64,000 nt of DNA from Nocardia jejuensis NBRC 103114 (GCF_001613145.1 NZ_BDBU01000037.1:85235-149234); one strand, 5' to 3'. Numbered from the stretch's first letter, positions 33,666 to 42,854 are shown. Notes: generated by a model from the sequence alone, not told the origin. Translations and numbers: made by a program.

Positions 33666-34649
33666 TCAGCTCACCGGAACAGCTTCCGGCCGAGCGCTGT
33701 TGCGATACTCCTCGACCGCCGCGCGGGTCTCCTCGGCGATCAGTTCGGCATTGATCTGGGCGGCCGCGACCACCGCGGCCGCCGCGGCGGCTCCCACCTG
33801 TGCGGTCAGGTCGGTGACATTGCCCGCGACCCAGACCCCCGGAACCTCGGTGCGCCCGGTCGGATCGGCCGCGATGTGCTCGCCCATACCCGAAACATGC
33901 TCCACCACGGACAGACCCAGCTCGGTGAGGAATCCGGCACGCGCGACCATGCGAGCCCCGGCCACCAGCACCTCGCGCGCGACCACGGCGCCGTCGCGCA
34001 GCCGGACCCCGCTGATCCGGTCGGCGGTGGTCTCCACGGCCACCACTTCGCCTGTCACCACGCGGATTCCACGCGCGGCGAGTTCCTCGGCCTGCTCGGC
34101 AGAGGGCATCGGACCGGTGTGGACGAAGTAGGTGAGGTCGGCACTCCACTGCCGGAACAGCCCGACCTGGTGCAGTGACATGGGCCCGGTGCCGAGCACG
34201 CCGATGGCCCGATCACGGACCTCCCAGCCGTGGCAGTACGGGCAGTGCACCAGATCTCGTCCCCAGCGCTCGCGCAGTCCGGGGATGTCCGGCAGCTGAT
34301 CGACCAGGCCGGTCGTCACCAGCAGCCGACGAGCCCGGACCGTGCGTCCGTCCGCGAGCGTCACCTCGAACCCGTCGCCCACGCGCACGGCCGAGGTGAC
34401 CGTCGCGTCCACCACGTGACCGCCGTACCGGCGCACCTCGCCGCGCCCCTGCTCGACCAGGTCGGCCGGCGCGATGCCCTCCCGCCCCAGCAGTCCGTGC
34501 ACACCCTCGGCGGGTGCGTTGCGCGGGGCTCCCGCGTCGATCACCGCGACGGAGCGCCGGGCCCGCCCGAGCGTGAGCGCACCGCTCAATCCGGCCGCGC
34601 CGCCGCCGACCACCACCACGTCGTATTCGTCCCTCAGCTGATCGGTCAC
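33666..34649 (-). CDS. Thioredoxin-reductase-like NAD(P)/FAD oxidoreductase
   Basis: 327 residues. FAD motif DVVVVGGGAAGLSGALTLGR, redox-active CPYCHGWE (CxxC), NAD(P) motif IGVLGTGPMSL and C-terminal VPGVWVAGNVTDL. The length and CPYCHG signature match the TrxR-like group in actinobacteria that often pairs with small-molecule dithiols or methyltransferases. Start GTG 34649 has AAGGAGG nine bases upstream. Divergent from the XRE-cupin regulator; a GGCAAA operator lies between. Confidence 0.88.
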   Translation of the reverse strand: MTDQLRDEYDVVVVGGGAAGLSGALTLGRARRSVAVIDAGAPRNAPAEGVHGLLGREGIAPADLVEQGRGEVRRYGGHVVDATVTSAVRVGDGFEVTLADGRTVRARRLLVTTGLVDQLPDIPGLRERWGRDLVHCPYCHGWEVRDRAIGVLGTGPMSLHQVGLFRQWSADLTYFVHTGPMPSAEQAEELAARGIRVVTGEVVAVETTADRISGVRLRDGAVVAREVLVAGARMVARAGFLTELGLSVVEHVSGMGEHIAADPTGRTEVPGVWVAGNVTDLTAQVGAAAAAAVVAAAQINAELIAEETRAAVEEYRNSARPEAVPVS

Positions 34650-34696
34650 CGTGACCACCTCCTTGCCGACCACCTTGCCGGGACACCCGACGAAGT

Positions 34697-34723
34697 GGCA
34701 AACAACTTTGCCGTTATGGCAAA
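34697..34723. promoter_or_regulatory. GGCAAA/TTTGCC operator plus extra half-site
   Basis: GGCAAA (34697-34702), TTTGCC (34707-34712) and a further GGCAAA (34718-34723) fill the short gap between the divergent flavoprotein and XRE genes. Confidence 0.55.
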
Positions 34724-34732
34724 CTCGCAGGT

Positions 34733-35320
34733 ATGGACGGTGACTTCGAGAAAGCACTGGACGCGGTCGGCCCCCGGCTACGCGCCCTGCGCAAGCAGCG
34801 CGACACCACGCTCGCGGATCTGTCGACCGAGACCGGCATCTCGGTGAGCACGCTGTCCCGCCTGGAATCGGGCGCCCGCCGTCCGACTCTCGAACTGCTG
34901 CTACCGCTCGCGAAGGCCTACCGGGTCACCCTCGACGAACTCGTCGACTCGCCACCCACCGGCGATCCGCGAATTCATATGCGGCCCTTCATCCACAACG
35001 GGATCACCACCATCCCCCTGACCCGCCGACCCGGTGGCATCCAGGCCTACAAGATGGTGCTGCCCGCCGGCGTGCGCCAGGAACCGGATCCGAAGACCCA
35101 CGAGGGCTACGAGTGGATGTACATCCTCAGCGGCCGACTGCGTCTGGTGCTGGGTGAACACGACGTGGTCCTGTCCCCCGGCGAGGCAGCCGAATTCGAC
35201 ACCCGCGTCCCGCACTGGTTCGGCCCCGCCGGCAACGAGTCGGTCGAGATCCTGAGCCTGTTCGGCAAGCAGGGCGAGCGCGCCCACCTGCGCGCCGCCC
35301 CGAAATCAGCGAACGGCTGA
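34733..35320 (+). CDS. XRE-family regulator with cupin domain
   Basis: 195 residues. An N-terminal HTH_XRE (LRALRKQRDTTLADLSTE, TGISVSTLSRLESGARRPTL) is followed by a C-terminal cupin (KTHEGYEWMYILSGRLRLVL, VLSPGEAAEFDTRVPHWF). Such proteins repress metabolic genes in response to a small ligand bound in the cupin. The divergent flavoprotein and the palindrome between point to local control. The start at ATG 34733 has no strong RBS. Confidence 0.92.
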   Translation: MDGDFEKALDAVGPRLRALRKQRDTTLADLSTETGISVSTLSRLESGARRPTLELLLPLAKAYRVTLDELVDSPPTGDPRIHMRPFIHNGITTIPLTRRPGGIQAYKMVLPAGVRQEPDPKTHEGYEWMYILSGRLRLVLGEHDVVLSPGEAAEFDTRVPHWFGPAGNESVEILSLFGKQGERAHLRAAPKSANG

Positions 35321-35421
35321 GCTCGACGCGCACTACCGGAACGACGGACCCCCCGATCGTATCGAGGGTGCCTGCTACCGAATTACTTTGTCCGCCAACA
35401 GGTTGCGCCGTGGCGGTCGGC

Positions 35422-36084
35422 TCAGATCACCGGTCCGCTACCGGAATGACCCGCCAGCAGCTGACTGAAGGGGGTTACCGCGCGCAGTGCATTGCCGGAG
35501 GTGCGGCGTGGCGTGTGCGGATCCTGTGCGAATCCCTGGACCGCGACGGGCTCGGCGACGACCAGGGCGGCCAGCTCCGAGGCCGCGCGCCGGATGCGCT
35601 CGGTCAGGCCCGTGGAGCCGAAATCCGCTGTGGCGGCGAAGACTCCGGTCGGCACCACCACCGCGCGCAGATAGCTGAACAGTGGGCGCATGGCGTGATC
35701 GAGCACCAGCGAATGCCGTTCGGTGCCCGCCGTGGCGGCGATCAGCACCGGCATGTCGTTGAGCGCGTCGGTGTCCAGGATGTCGATGAACATCTTGAAC
35801 AGACCGCTGTAGCTCGCGGTGAAGACCGGGGTCACGGCGATCAGGCCGTCCGCGGCCGAGACCTGCTCCCGCGCCGCGGCCACGGCGGGCGTGGGCAGCC
35901 CGCCGGTGGTCATGGTCGTGGCGAGATCCGTTGCCAGCTCCCGAAGTTCGATCACCTCGAACTCGACGCTCTCCCCGCGCCCGCCGACCGCGGCCGAGAC
36001 CGCGGCGGCGAGCTGATCGGCGAGCAGTCGCGTCGAGGACGGCTGCGAGAGCCCGGCCGAGAGCACTACCACCTTGCGGCTCAT
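35422..36084 (-). CDS. NAD(P)H:FMN reductase, CE1759 type (LLM partner)
   Basis: 220 residues of the flavodoxin-like FMN reductase fold: VVVLSAGLSQPSSTRLLADQ at the N-terminus and AVTPVFTASYSGLFKMFID binding FMN. It resembles the reductase that travels with CE1758-type luciferase-like monooxygenases and should supply reduced FMN to it. ATG 36084 overlaps the stop of that gene (ATGA). Confidence 0.88.
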   Translation of the reverse strand: MSRKVVVLSAGLSQPSSTRLLADQLAAAVSAAVGGRGESVEFEVIELRELATDLATTMTTGGLPTPAVAAAREQVSAADGLIAVTPVFTASYSGLFKMFIDILDTDALNDMPVLIAATAGTERHSLVLDHAMRPLFSYLRAVVVPTGVFAATADFGSTGLTERIRRAASELAALVVAEPVAVQGFAQDPHTPRRTSGNALRAVTPFSQLLAGHSGSGPVI

Positions 36085-37226
36085 TGCTCGTCACCTCCGT
36101 TCGCGGCCAGGACGCGGGCGCGAGCGGGCTCGACCAGATGGTGCGGCGAGTCCGGCCCGGCGGCGACCAGGCTGGTGTGGGTGGGCGGATCGCTCGGCAC
36201 GTGATCGGGGCGGCGCAGCTCGAACTCCTTGCGCAGCACCGGAACCACCTCGCGGCCCAGGATCTCGATCTGCTCCAGCACCGTCTGCAGCGGCAGACCG
36301 GCGTGGTCCATCAGGAACAGCTGGCGCTGGTAGTCCCCCACGGTGTCGGCGAAGCCCAGGGTCCGCTCGATGACCTGTTCGGGCGTGCCCACGGTCAGCG
36401 GGGTCAGCTCGGTGAAATCCTCGAGCGAGGGGCCGTGCCCGTAGACCGGCGCGTTGTCGAAGTACGGCCGGAACCGCTTCTTCGCCTCGGCCTCGGTCTC
36501 GGCCATGAAGACCTGACCACCCAGTCCGACGATGGCCTGATCGGCCGCGCCGTGACCGTAGTGCTCATAGCGCTGCCGGTACAGGCGCACCATCTGCTCG
36601 GTGTGCTCCTTGTTCCAGAAGATGTTGTTGTGGAAGAAGCCGTCACCGTAATAGGCGGCCTGCTCGGCGATTTCGGGCGAGCGGATCGAGCCGTGCCACA
36701 CGAACGGCGGGGTGCCGTCCAGCGGCGCGGGCGTGGCGGTGAAGCCCTGCAGCGGAGTGCGGAACTTGCCCTCCCAGTCGACCACCCGCTCACGCCACAG
36801 CGTGCGCAGCAGGTGATAGTTCTCCACCGCGAGCGGAATGCCGTCGCGAATGTCCTTGCCGAACCACGGATATACCGGTCCGGTATTGCCGCGGCCCATC
36901 ATCAGATCCACGCGCCCACCGGCCAGATGCTGCAGCATGGCGAAGTCCTCGGCGATCTTCACCGGATCGTTGGTGGTGATCAGGGTGGTCGCGGTGGACA
37001 GGATCAGGTGCTCGGTGCGCGCCGCGAGGTAGCCGAGCAGGGTGGTCGGCGAGGACGGGACGAAGGGCGGGTTGTGGTGCTCGCCGGTCGCGAACACGTC
37101 CAGCCCGACCTCCTCGGCCTTCTCGCCGATGGCGACCATGGCCGCGATGCGCTCGGCTTCGCTGGGCGTACGACCGGTGGTCGGGTCGGTGGTCACGTCT
37201 CCGACGGTGAAGATTCCGAACTGCAC
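36081..37226 (-). CDS. Luciferase-like FMN monooxygenase, CE1758 type
   Basis: 381 residues. Typical start QFGIFTVGDVTTDPTTGRTP, AEEVGLDVFATGEHHNPPFV, STATTLITTNDPVKIAEDFA, GGRVDLMMGRGNTGPVYPWF. The family is defined as partner of the FMN reductase encoded next. Substrate unknown. Start GTG 37226 has GAGGAG upstream. A good -35 (TTGACA) lies on the minus strand near 37268. Confidence 0.9.
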   Translation of the reverse strand: MQFGIFTVGDVTTDPTTGRTPSEAERIAAMVAIGEKAEEVGLDVFATGEHHNPPFVPSSPTTLLGYLAARTEHLILSTATTLITTNDPVKIAEDFAMLQHLAGGRVDLMMGRGNTGPVYPWFGKDIRDGIPLAVENYHLLRTLWRERVVDWEGKFRTPLQGFTATPAPLDGTPPFVWHGSIRSPEIAEQAAYYGDGFFHNNIFWNKEHTEQMVRLYRQRYEHYGHGAADQAIVGLGGQVFMAETEAEAKKRFRPYFDNAPVYGHGPSLEDFTELTPLTVGTPEQVIERTLGFADTVGDYQRQLFLMDHAGLPLQTVLEQIEILGREVVPVLRKEFELRRPDHVPSDPPTHTSLVAAGPDSPHHLVEPARARVLAANGGDEQ

Positions 37227-37373
37227 GGTGGTCTCCTCGGCTCTACGAACTACTTGGTGGATATGTCAACCACTTGAACAGGCGACCGTCTCTCGATATT
37301 CCGTTCCCGTCACGCTACCGCTCGAAGCGGCAAATCCCCAGGTCACGCGGTCCCGAGGGCTATAGTTTCCGAC

Positions 37374-38207
37374 ATGCCATCCGACCTCGACTTCGAGTGG
37401 GACAACGGCCCGGACTCCGCGGAAAGCCTCTGGGACGAAGCCTTCGCGGCCATCGACTCGATGATTCCGGACTCCTGCTTCGAGGACGACGATCAGGCGC
37501 ACGTCATCGGTACGGTCGCGGCGCGGCGCAACGGGGTGCTGGTCGGCATCACCGAGGTCTACGACGAAGAGGGCAACGGCGGAGTCGCCTCCATGCACGG
37601 CGCGTACGTGCCGCGCGAGGTCCGGCGCATCCTGTCCGGCTATTACGACGACTCGCCGATCACCGCGGAGGAATTCGCCGCCACCACCGGGATGTACCGG
37701 CTCGCGGTCGAACACCTCGCCGCGGCCGGATTCCGGGTGGTGCTGTTCGACGGGACCGACACCGCACCGGACGGCCGTGCCGCGGTGGAACTGTCGGCGC
37801 AGCCGATCCGGGAGCACGCCCGGGACTGGCGGGTGGAGCCCGCGACGTGGACGCGACCCGAGGACCTGCCCGATGTGGAGCTGGTGCGGGTGCGCGATCC
37901 GAACGAGGAGTCGGCGGAGGTCGAGCTGGAGACCGCGAACGGTTCGGTCCGCGCGTACCTGCTGGACCGCAGCGCCTACATCAATGCGGGCGAGGCGATC
38001 AGCCACGACGGCGGCGATCCGCGCGTGGTCGCCGCCCTGCTGGCCGCGCTCGTCACCCGATTACGCGAAAACTATCCGAATGCAATCGAATTGACGGTCT
38101 TCGAATTCGAGGACGATACGATTCGCGCCGCACTGCCATTGGCCGGTTTCGAAATCTGCGGCCGCCACGTCATGTACGAACTCCCGCTCGAAGCGGAAAC
38201 ACGCTGA
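37374..38207 (+). CDS. Hypothetical acidic protein, 277 aa
   Basis: A soluble acidic protein with no signal or membrane segment. The C-terminal half contains DPRVVAALLAALVTRLRENY and ELTVFEFEDDTIRAALPLAGFEICGRHVMYELPL, whose final strand-helix-strand pattern is like the end of a GNAT acetyltransferase fold, but no acetyl-CoA motif is seen. Function unassigned. Codon bias is normal. A hairpin follows. Confidence 0.75.
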   Translation: MPSDLDFEWDNGPDSAESLWDEAFAAIDSMIPDSCFEDDDQAHVIGTVAARRNGVLVGITEVYDEEGNGGVASMHGAYVPREVRRILSGYYDDSPITAEEFAATTGMYRLAVEHLAAAGFRVVLFDGTDTAPDGRAAVELSAQPIREHARDWRVEPATWTRPEDLPDVELVRVRDPNEESAEVELETANGSVRAYLLDRSAYINAGEAISHDGGDPRVVAALLAALVTRLRENYPNAIELTVFEFEDDTIRAALPLAGFEICGRHVMYELPLEAETR

Positions 38208-38212
38208 TCAAT

Positions 38213-38236
38213 TCCCGATCGGGCGGTGGATCGGGA
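38213..38236 (+). terminator. Hairpin after the 277-aa hypothetical gene
   Basis: TCCCGATC (38213-38220) pairs with GATCGGGA (38229-38236) across eight bases. Confidence 0.45.
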
Positions 38237-38313
38237 GTTACATTCGACTGCACGCAAGCAATTCCCGTGGCCACCGCACGACAATGGCCCGAACGAGAAG
38301 CGAGTGGACAGCA

Positions 38314-39348
38314 ATGGCATATCCCGCCGAATATCCCGCCCAGGTTCCGGTCGTGAATCCGACCGTGGAATTGGATGTCTTTCCGCCGCAACAGCACACG
38401 CGCTGGACCATCCTGCTGCGCCTGCTGCTGGTCATCCCGCATCTGATCGTGCTGTGGGCGCTGAGCATCGCCGCGTTCGTGGTCGTGGTCTGCGGCTGGT
38501 TCGGCGCGCTCTTCACCGGCCGCCTGCCCCAGTGGTGCGGGGACTACCTGCGCTCGTACCTCGCCTGGGCTGCGCGGGTCCACGGCTACACCATGATGCT
38601 GGTGGACGACTATCCCCCGTTCACCCTGAATATCGCGGCCGACTACCCGATCCGCATGCTGTTCCCCGCGCCGACGGAACTGAACCGGCTCGCGGTGCTG
38701 TTCCGCCTGATCCTGGCGTTCCCGATCATCGTGCTGACGGGCTGGCTCAGCTCCGGCTGGGCGGTGGTGTCCTTCGTCCTGTGGCTGATCGTCCTGATCA
38801 CCGGGCGCATGCCGCAGGCCGCGTTCGACGCGAGCGCGGCGGTGCTTCGTGCCGAGATGCGCACGGGCGCATACGTGTACATGCTGACCCCCACCTACCT
38901 CTCGGGTATCTTCGGCGATCCGATGGCGCTGCCGACGGTCGAGCCGGGCGCGGTGCGGGCCACCGAATACGGTGCGCCGCAGGCAGAACCGGTGCGCTAC
39001 TCCGCGACCCGGCCGCTGTGGATGTCCCAGGGCGGGCGCATTCTGCTGATCGTCATGCTGGTGCTGGGCATCGTGTCCAGCTTCTTCCAGCGCGACACCT
39101 ACGACTACGACGACAACGACAACGCGGTCTCGACCTCACGACTCGAGACCAAGGTCGCCGACGAGTACACCGACGACACCGGGCGCAGGTCCGCGGTCGT
39201 GAGCTGCCCGGACGAGTTGCCGGCGCGCTACGGGGCGTCGGTGAGCTGCACCGTGCACGACAGCGGCAGCGACATCCCGGCCACCGTGACCGTGGACGAG
39301 GTCAGCGACGGCGCCGTGCGATTCGATGTCACCATCGGTACCAACTGA
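38314..39348 (+). CDS. DUF4389 membrane protein with DUF4333-like C-terminus
   Basis: About 344 residues. A DUF4389 region has two or three membrane segments (RWTILLRLLLVIPHLIVLWA; AVLFRLILAFPIIVLTGWL; SFVLWLIVLITGRMP). One more helix (ILLIVMLVLGIVSSF) leads to an external domain with SCPDELPARYGASVSCTV, typical of DUF4333 proteins. Function unknown; envelope-associated. Start: ATG 38314 (MAYPAEYP) is like homologues; ATG 38284 in frame is possible. A strong terminator follows. Confidence 0.8.
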   Translation: MAYPAEYPAQVPVVNPTVELDVFPPQQHTRWTILLRLLLVIPHLIVLWALSIAAFVVVVCGWFGALFTGRLPQWCGDYLRSYLAWAARVHGYTMMLVDDYPPFTLNIAADYPIRMLFPAPTELNRLAVLFRLILAFPIIVLTGWLSSGWAVVSFVLWLIVLITGRMPQAAFDASAAVLRAEMRTGAYVYMLTPTYLSGIFGDPMALPTVEPGAVRATEYGAPQAEPVRYSATRPLWMSQGGRILLIVMLVLGIVSSFFQRDTYDYDDNDNAVSTSRLETKVADEYTDDTGRRSAVVSCPDELPARYGASVSCTVHDSGSDIPATVTVDEVSDGAVRFDVTIGTN

Positions 39349-39361
39349 CCCGAGAACACAC

Positions 39362-39398
39362 ACGACCGAGCGCCCGGACCTTCCGGGCGCTCGGTCGT
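39362..39398 (+). terminator. 17-bp perfect hairpin terminator
   Basis: ACGACCGAGCGCCCGGA (39362-39378) pairs with 39382-39398 across a three-base loop, followed by TT. This is the longest perfect stem-loop I found. Confidence 0.75.
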
Positions 39399-39445
39399 TT
39401 CCGGTGCCGCCCGCCGAGAGATCCGGACTTGCCATTTGAGTAGCT

Positions 39446-39476
39446 GAGCGTACGCTCGTTAATGAGTCCACTCATT
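39446..39476. promoter_or_regulatory. Two adjacent palindromes upstream of TetR-ohyA operon
   Basis: GAGCGTACGCTC (39446-39457) is perfect without a spacer; AATGAGTCCACTCATT (39461-39476) is perfect with a CC centre. They lie 26-56 bases before the TetR start, as expected for autoregulation. Confidence 0.6.
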
Positions 39477-39501
39477 TATCGGTCCGATTCGGAGGTGTTC
39501 G

Positions 39502-40149
39502 ATGACAACGCCGTCAGGATCTCCCCATGTCGGACGCCGTATCACCAAGATGAACGATAAGCAGGCCAGGATCTTCGACGCGGCCTCTTCACTGTTTGCC
39601 GAACACGGTTTCGAGAGTGTGACCACGCAGCAGATCTCCGATCGCGCGCAGATCGCGGCCGGGACCCTGTTCCGCTACGCGGCCTCCAAGGGCGAGCTGC
39701 TGCTCATGATCTACAACGAGGATTTCCGGGCCGCTCTGGAGCGCGGCGCACTGGCCGCACGGACCCGGACCGATCCGGTGGAGGCGGTGATCGCACTGAT
39801 CCGGCCGGTCCTCGAATCCGCCGATCGACAGGTCGAGAACACCGTGGCCTACCAGCGGGAACTGCTGTTCGGCTCGCCGGAGGATCGCTACCGGTCCGAA
39901 GGACTTGCCCTCGTGGCGCAACTGGAGGCCGCGATCGCCGAACGGCTGAGCGCTGCCGCGGGAGAGTCCGAGGCGGCCCGCGAGCAGGCCAGACTCGCCG
40001 GACGCAGTGTGTTCGCGGCATTGCATCTGGCGTTGGTACGGCCGGTGACCGGCGCGCATCCCGGCCACGACGCCTTCGCCGACCTGCGCGGCCAGATCGC
40101 CCAGATCATCGCCGGATTCTTCACATCATCGGAGAGGAAACAACCATGA
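39502..40149 (+). CDS. TetR-family transcriptional regulator
   Basis: 215 residues. HTH: KQARIFDAASSLFAEHGFES, VTTQQISDRAQIAAGTLFRY. The C-terminal ligand domain is diverse, as usual. First gene of the operon; its stop overlaps the next start (ATGA). It probably senses a fatty acid or acyl-CoA, given the oleate hydratase downstream (inference). Confidence 0.92.
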   Translation: MTTPSGSPHVGRRITKMNDKQARIFDAASSLFAEHGFESVTTQQISDRAQIAAGTLFRYAASKGELLLMIYNEDFRAALERGALAARTRTDPVEAVIALIRPVLESADRQVENTVAYQRELLFGSPEDRYRSEGLALVAQLEAAIAERLSAAAGESEAAREQARLAGRSVFAALHLALVRPVTGAHPGHDAFADLRGQIAQIIAGFFTSSERKQP

Positions 40150-41009
40150 CCATCGATATTCGCAAGGTGACAGTGCTCGGCACCGGGGTGCTCGGATCGC
40201 AGATCGCGTTCCAGAGCGCCTTCCGTGGGTTCGACGTCACCGCGTACGACATCAGCGACGACGCACTCGAGGCCGCCCGCACCCGCTTCGACGGGCTCGC
40301 GCAGACCTATCGCAAGGAGGTCGAGGGCGCCGGGGACGGCAAGGCCGAACGGGCCGGGGCGAGCATCACACTGAGTTCGGATCTGGCACAAGCGGTCTCG
40401 GACGCGGACCTGGTCATCGAGGCCGTGCCGGAGGTGCTCTCGATCAAGCAGGACACCTACGAGAAGATCGGCAAGGCCGCACCCGAGCGCACCATCTTCG
40501 CCACCAATTCCTCCACGCTGCTGCCGAGCGCGATGAAGGACTTCACCGGCCGCCCGGATCGATTCCTGGCACTGCACTTCGCCAATCGCGTCTGGCAGTT
40601 CAACACCGCCGAGGTGATGGGCACGCCGGACACCGACCCGAAGGTGTACCAGGCCGTGGTCGATTTCGCCTCCGCCATCGGCATGGTGCCGATCGAGATC
40701 CACCGGGAGAAGGCCGGATACGTTCTGAACTCGCTGCTGGTGCCGCTGCTGAACGCGGGAATGGCATTGAGCGCGGGCGGGTACGCCGAGCCCGACGCCG
40801 TGGACAAGACCTGGCGGATCGCCACCGGCGCACCCATGGGCCCGTTCCAGATTCTCGACATCATCGGACTGACCACGCCCTACAACATCCTCGTCAACAG
40901 CGAGGATCCGAACGGCCCCAAGCTCGCCGAGTGGTTGAAGACCAACTACATCGACAAGGGCAAGCTCGGCATCGCCAGCGGGGAGGGCTTCTACAAGTAC
41001 CCCGCCTAG
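40146..41009 (+). CDS. 3-hydroxyacyl-CoA dehydrogenase family protein
   Basis: 287 residues. NAD motif VTVLGTGVLGSQIAFQSAFR, DLVIEAVPEVLSIKQ, NSSTLLPS, and LHFANRVWQFNTAEVM in place of the common HFFNPxxxMxLVE active-site region. The C-terminal helical domain includes KAGYVLNSLLVPLLNAGMAL. The enzyme oxidises a hydroxyl on a fatty acyl chain with NAD. Coupled upstream to TetR and followed 67 bases later by oleate hydratase, so 10-hydroxystearate or its CoA ester is a candidate substrate. Confidence 0.87.
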   Translation: MTIDIRKVTVLGTGVLGSQIAFQSAFRGFDVTAYDISDDALEAARTRFDGLAQTYRKEVEGAGDGKAERAGASITLSSDLAQAVSDADLVIEAVPEVLSIKQDTYEKIGKAAPERTIFATNSSTLLPSAMKDFTGRPDRFLALHFANRVWQFNTAEVMGTPDTDPKVYQAVVDFASAIGMVPIEIHREKAGYVLNSLLVPLLNAGMALSAGGYAEPDAVDKTWRIATGAPMGPFQILDIIGLTTPYNILVNSEDPNGPKLAEWLKTNYIDKGKLGIASGEGFYKYPA

Positions 41010-41076
41010 ACCGGACCCGCATCCGGCAGCAGGACAGTCACGAGCACTTCCAGCCGATCTCAGGGACAGGAGACTT

Positions 41077-42843
41077 ATGTACTACAGCAGCGGCAACTAC
41101 GAGGCCTTCGCTCGTCCACGCAAACCCGAAGGGGTGGACGGGAAGTCGGCCTGGTTCGTCGGTGCGGGACTGGCCTCGCTCTCCGGCGCGGCATTCCTGA
41201 TCCGCGACGGACAACTGCCCGGCAGCAAGATCACCGTGCTGGAGGAGTTGAAGATCCCCGGCGGTGCGCTGGACGGCATCAAGGAGCCGAAGAAGGGCTT
41301 CGTGATTCGCGGTGGCCGCGAAATGGAAAACCATTTCGAATGTCTGTGGGATCTGTTCCGCACCATTCCCTCGGACGAGGTCGAGGGCAGCGTGCTGGAC
41401 GAATTCTACTGGCTCAACAAGGACGACCCGAATTTCTCGCTGGAGCGCGCGACGGTGCGGCAGGGCCAGAGCGCCCAGACCAAGAACCTCTTCACGCTGA
41501 ACGACAAGGCGCAGAAGGACATCACCCGCATCTTCCTGGCCACCCGCGGGGAGATGGAGGGCAAGCGGATCAACGAGGTGTTCTCGAAGGACTTCTTCGA
41601 GAGCAACTTCTGGATGTACTGGCGCACCATGTTCGCCTTCGAGGACTGGCACAGCGCGCTGGAGATGAAGCTGTACCTGCACCGGTTCATCCACCACATC
41701 GGCGGGCTGCCGGACTTCTCGGCGCTCAAGTTCACCAAGTACAACCAGTACGAATCGCTGGTGCTGCCGCTGTACAAGTGGCTGCTGGATCAGGGCGTGA
41801 CGTTCCGATTCGACACCACGGTCACCGACGTCGACTTCGATCTGAGCGGGGATCGCAAGCAGGCCACCAGGATCCACTGGGAATCCGAGGGCGAGACCGG
41901 CGGCGTGGATCTGGGACCCGATGATCTGCTGCTGATGACCATCGGCTCGCTGACCGAGAATTCCGACGAGGGCGATCAGCACACCCCGGCGAAGTTGAAC
42001 GAGGGCCCGGCTCCGGCCTGGGATCTGTGGCGTCGAATCGCCGCCAAGGACAAGGCTTTCGGGCATCCCGACGTCTTCGGCGGTCACATTCCGGAGACCA
42101 AATGGGAGTCCGCGACCGTCACCACGCTCGATCAGCGCATCCCGGACTACATCCAGAAGGTCTGCAAGCGGGACCCGTTCAGCGGGAAGGTCGTCACCGG
42201 CGGCATCGTGACCGCGAAGGATTCGAGCTGGCTGCTGAGCTGGACGGTCAATCGTCAGCCGCATTTCAAGCAGCAGCCGAAGGACCAGATCGTGGTGTGG
42301 GTGTACTCGCTGTTCGTGGACAAGCCGGGCGACTACGTGAACAAGACAATGCAGGAGTGCACGGGCGAGGAGATCACCCAGGAGTGGCTGTACCACCTGG
42401 GCGTGCCGGTAGCCGACATTCCGGAGCTGGCCGCCGAGGCCGCCAAGTGCGTGCCGGTCATGATGCCGTACGTGACCGCGTTCTTCATGCCGCGCAAGGC
42501 CGGCGACCGTCCGGACGTGGTGCCGAAGGGCTCGGTCAATTTCGCCTTCATCGGCCAGTTCGCCGAGACCAGCCGGGACTGCATCTTCACCACCGAGTAC
42601 TCGGTGCGCACCGGGATGGAGGCGGCGTATCAGCTGCTCGGCATCGAGCGCGGCGTGCCGGAGGTCTTCAACTCGACCTATGACATCCGCAAGCTGCTCG
42701 CCGCGATGAGCCGATTGCGCGACGGCGATCCGGTGCGCATTCCGGGACCGGAGCTGTTGCGTCGCAAGATCGTGGGCAAGCTCGACTCCACCGAGATCGG
42801 TGAGCTGCTGACCGAATTCGGTCTGCTCGGCGACACGAAGTAA
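41077..42843 (+). CDS. ohyA: Oleate hydratase
   Basis: 588 residues, normal length. N-terminal YYSSGNYEAFARPRKPEGVD, FAD motif FVGAGLASLSGAAFLIRDG, and the catalytic region GGREMENHFECLWDLF with the conserved Glu. HRFIHHIGGLPDF, TKYNQYESLVLPLYKWL and SGKVVTGGIVTAKDSSWLLS are also characteristic. It adds water to the cis-9 double bond of oleate to give 10-hydroxystearate, using FAD structurally. Peripheral membrane location is usual. A textbook terminator follows at 42855. Confidence 0.95.
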   Translation: MYYSSGNYEAFARPRKPEGVDGKSAWFVGAGLASLSGAAFLIRDGQLPGSKITVLEELKIPGGALDGIKEPKKGFVIRGGREMENHFECLWDLFRTIPSDEVEGSVLDEFYWLNKDDPNFSLERATVRQGQSAQTKNLFTLNDKAQKDITRIFLATRGEMEGKRINEVFSKDFFESNFWMYWRTMFAFEDWHSALEMKLYLHRFIHHIGGLPDFSALKFTKYNQYESLVLPLYKWLLDQGVTFRFDTTVTDVDFDLSGDRKQATRIHWESEGETGGVDLGPDDLLLMTIGSLTENSDEGDQHTPAKLNEGPAPAWDLWRRIAAKDKAFGHPDVFGGHIPETKWESATVTTLDQRIPDYIQKVCKRDPFSGKVVTGGIVTAKDSSWLLSWTVNRQPHFKQQPKDQIVVWVYSLFVDKPGDYVNKTMQECTGEEITQEWLYHLGVPVADIPELAAEAAKCVPVMMPYVTAFFMPRKAGDRPDVVPKGSVNFAFIGQFAETSRDCIFTTEYSVRTGMEAAYQLLGIERGVPEVFNSTYDIRKLLAAMSRLRDGDPVRIPGPELLRRKIVGKLDSTEIGELLTEFGLLGDTK

Positions 42844-42854
42844 GGACATACGCG

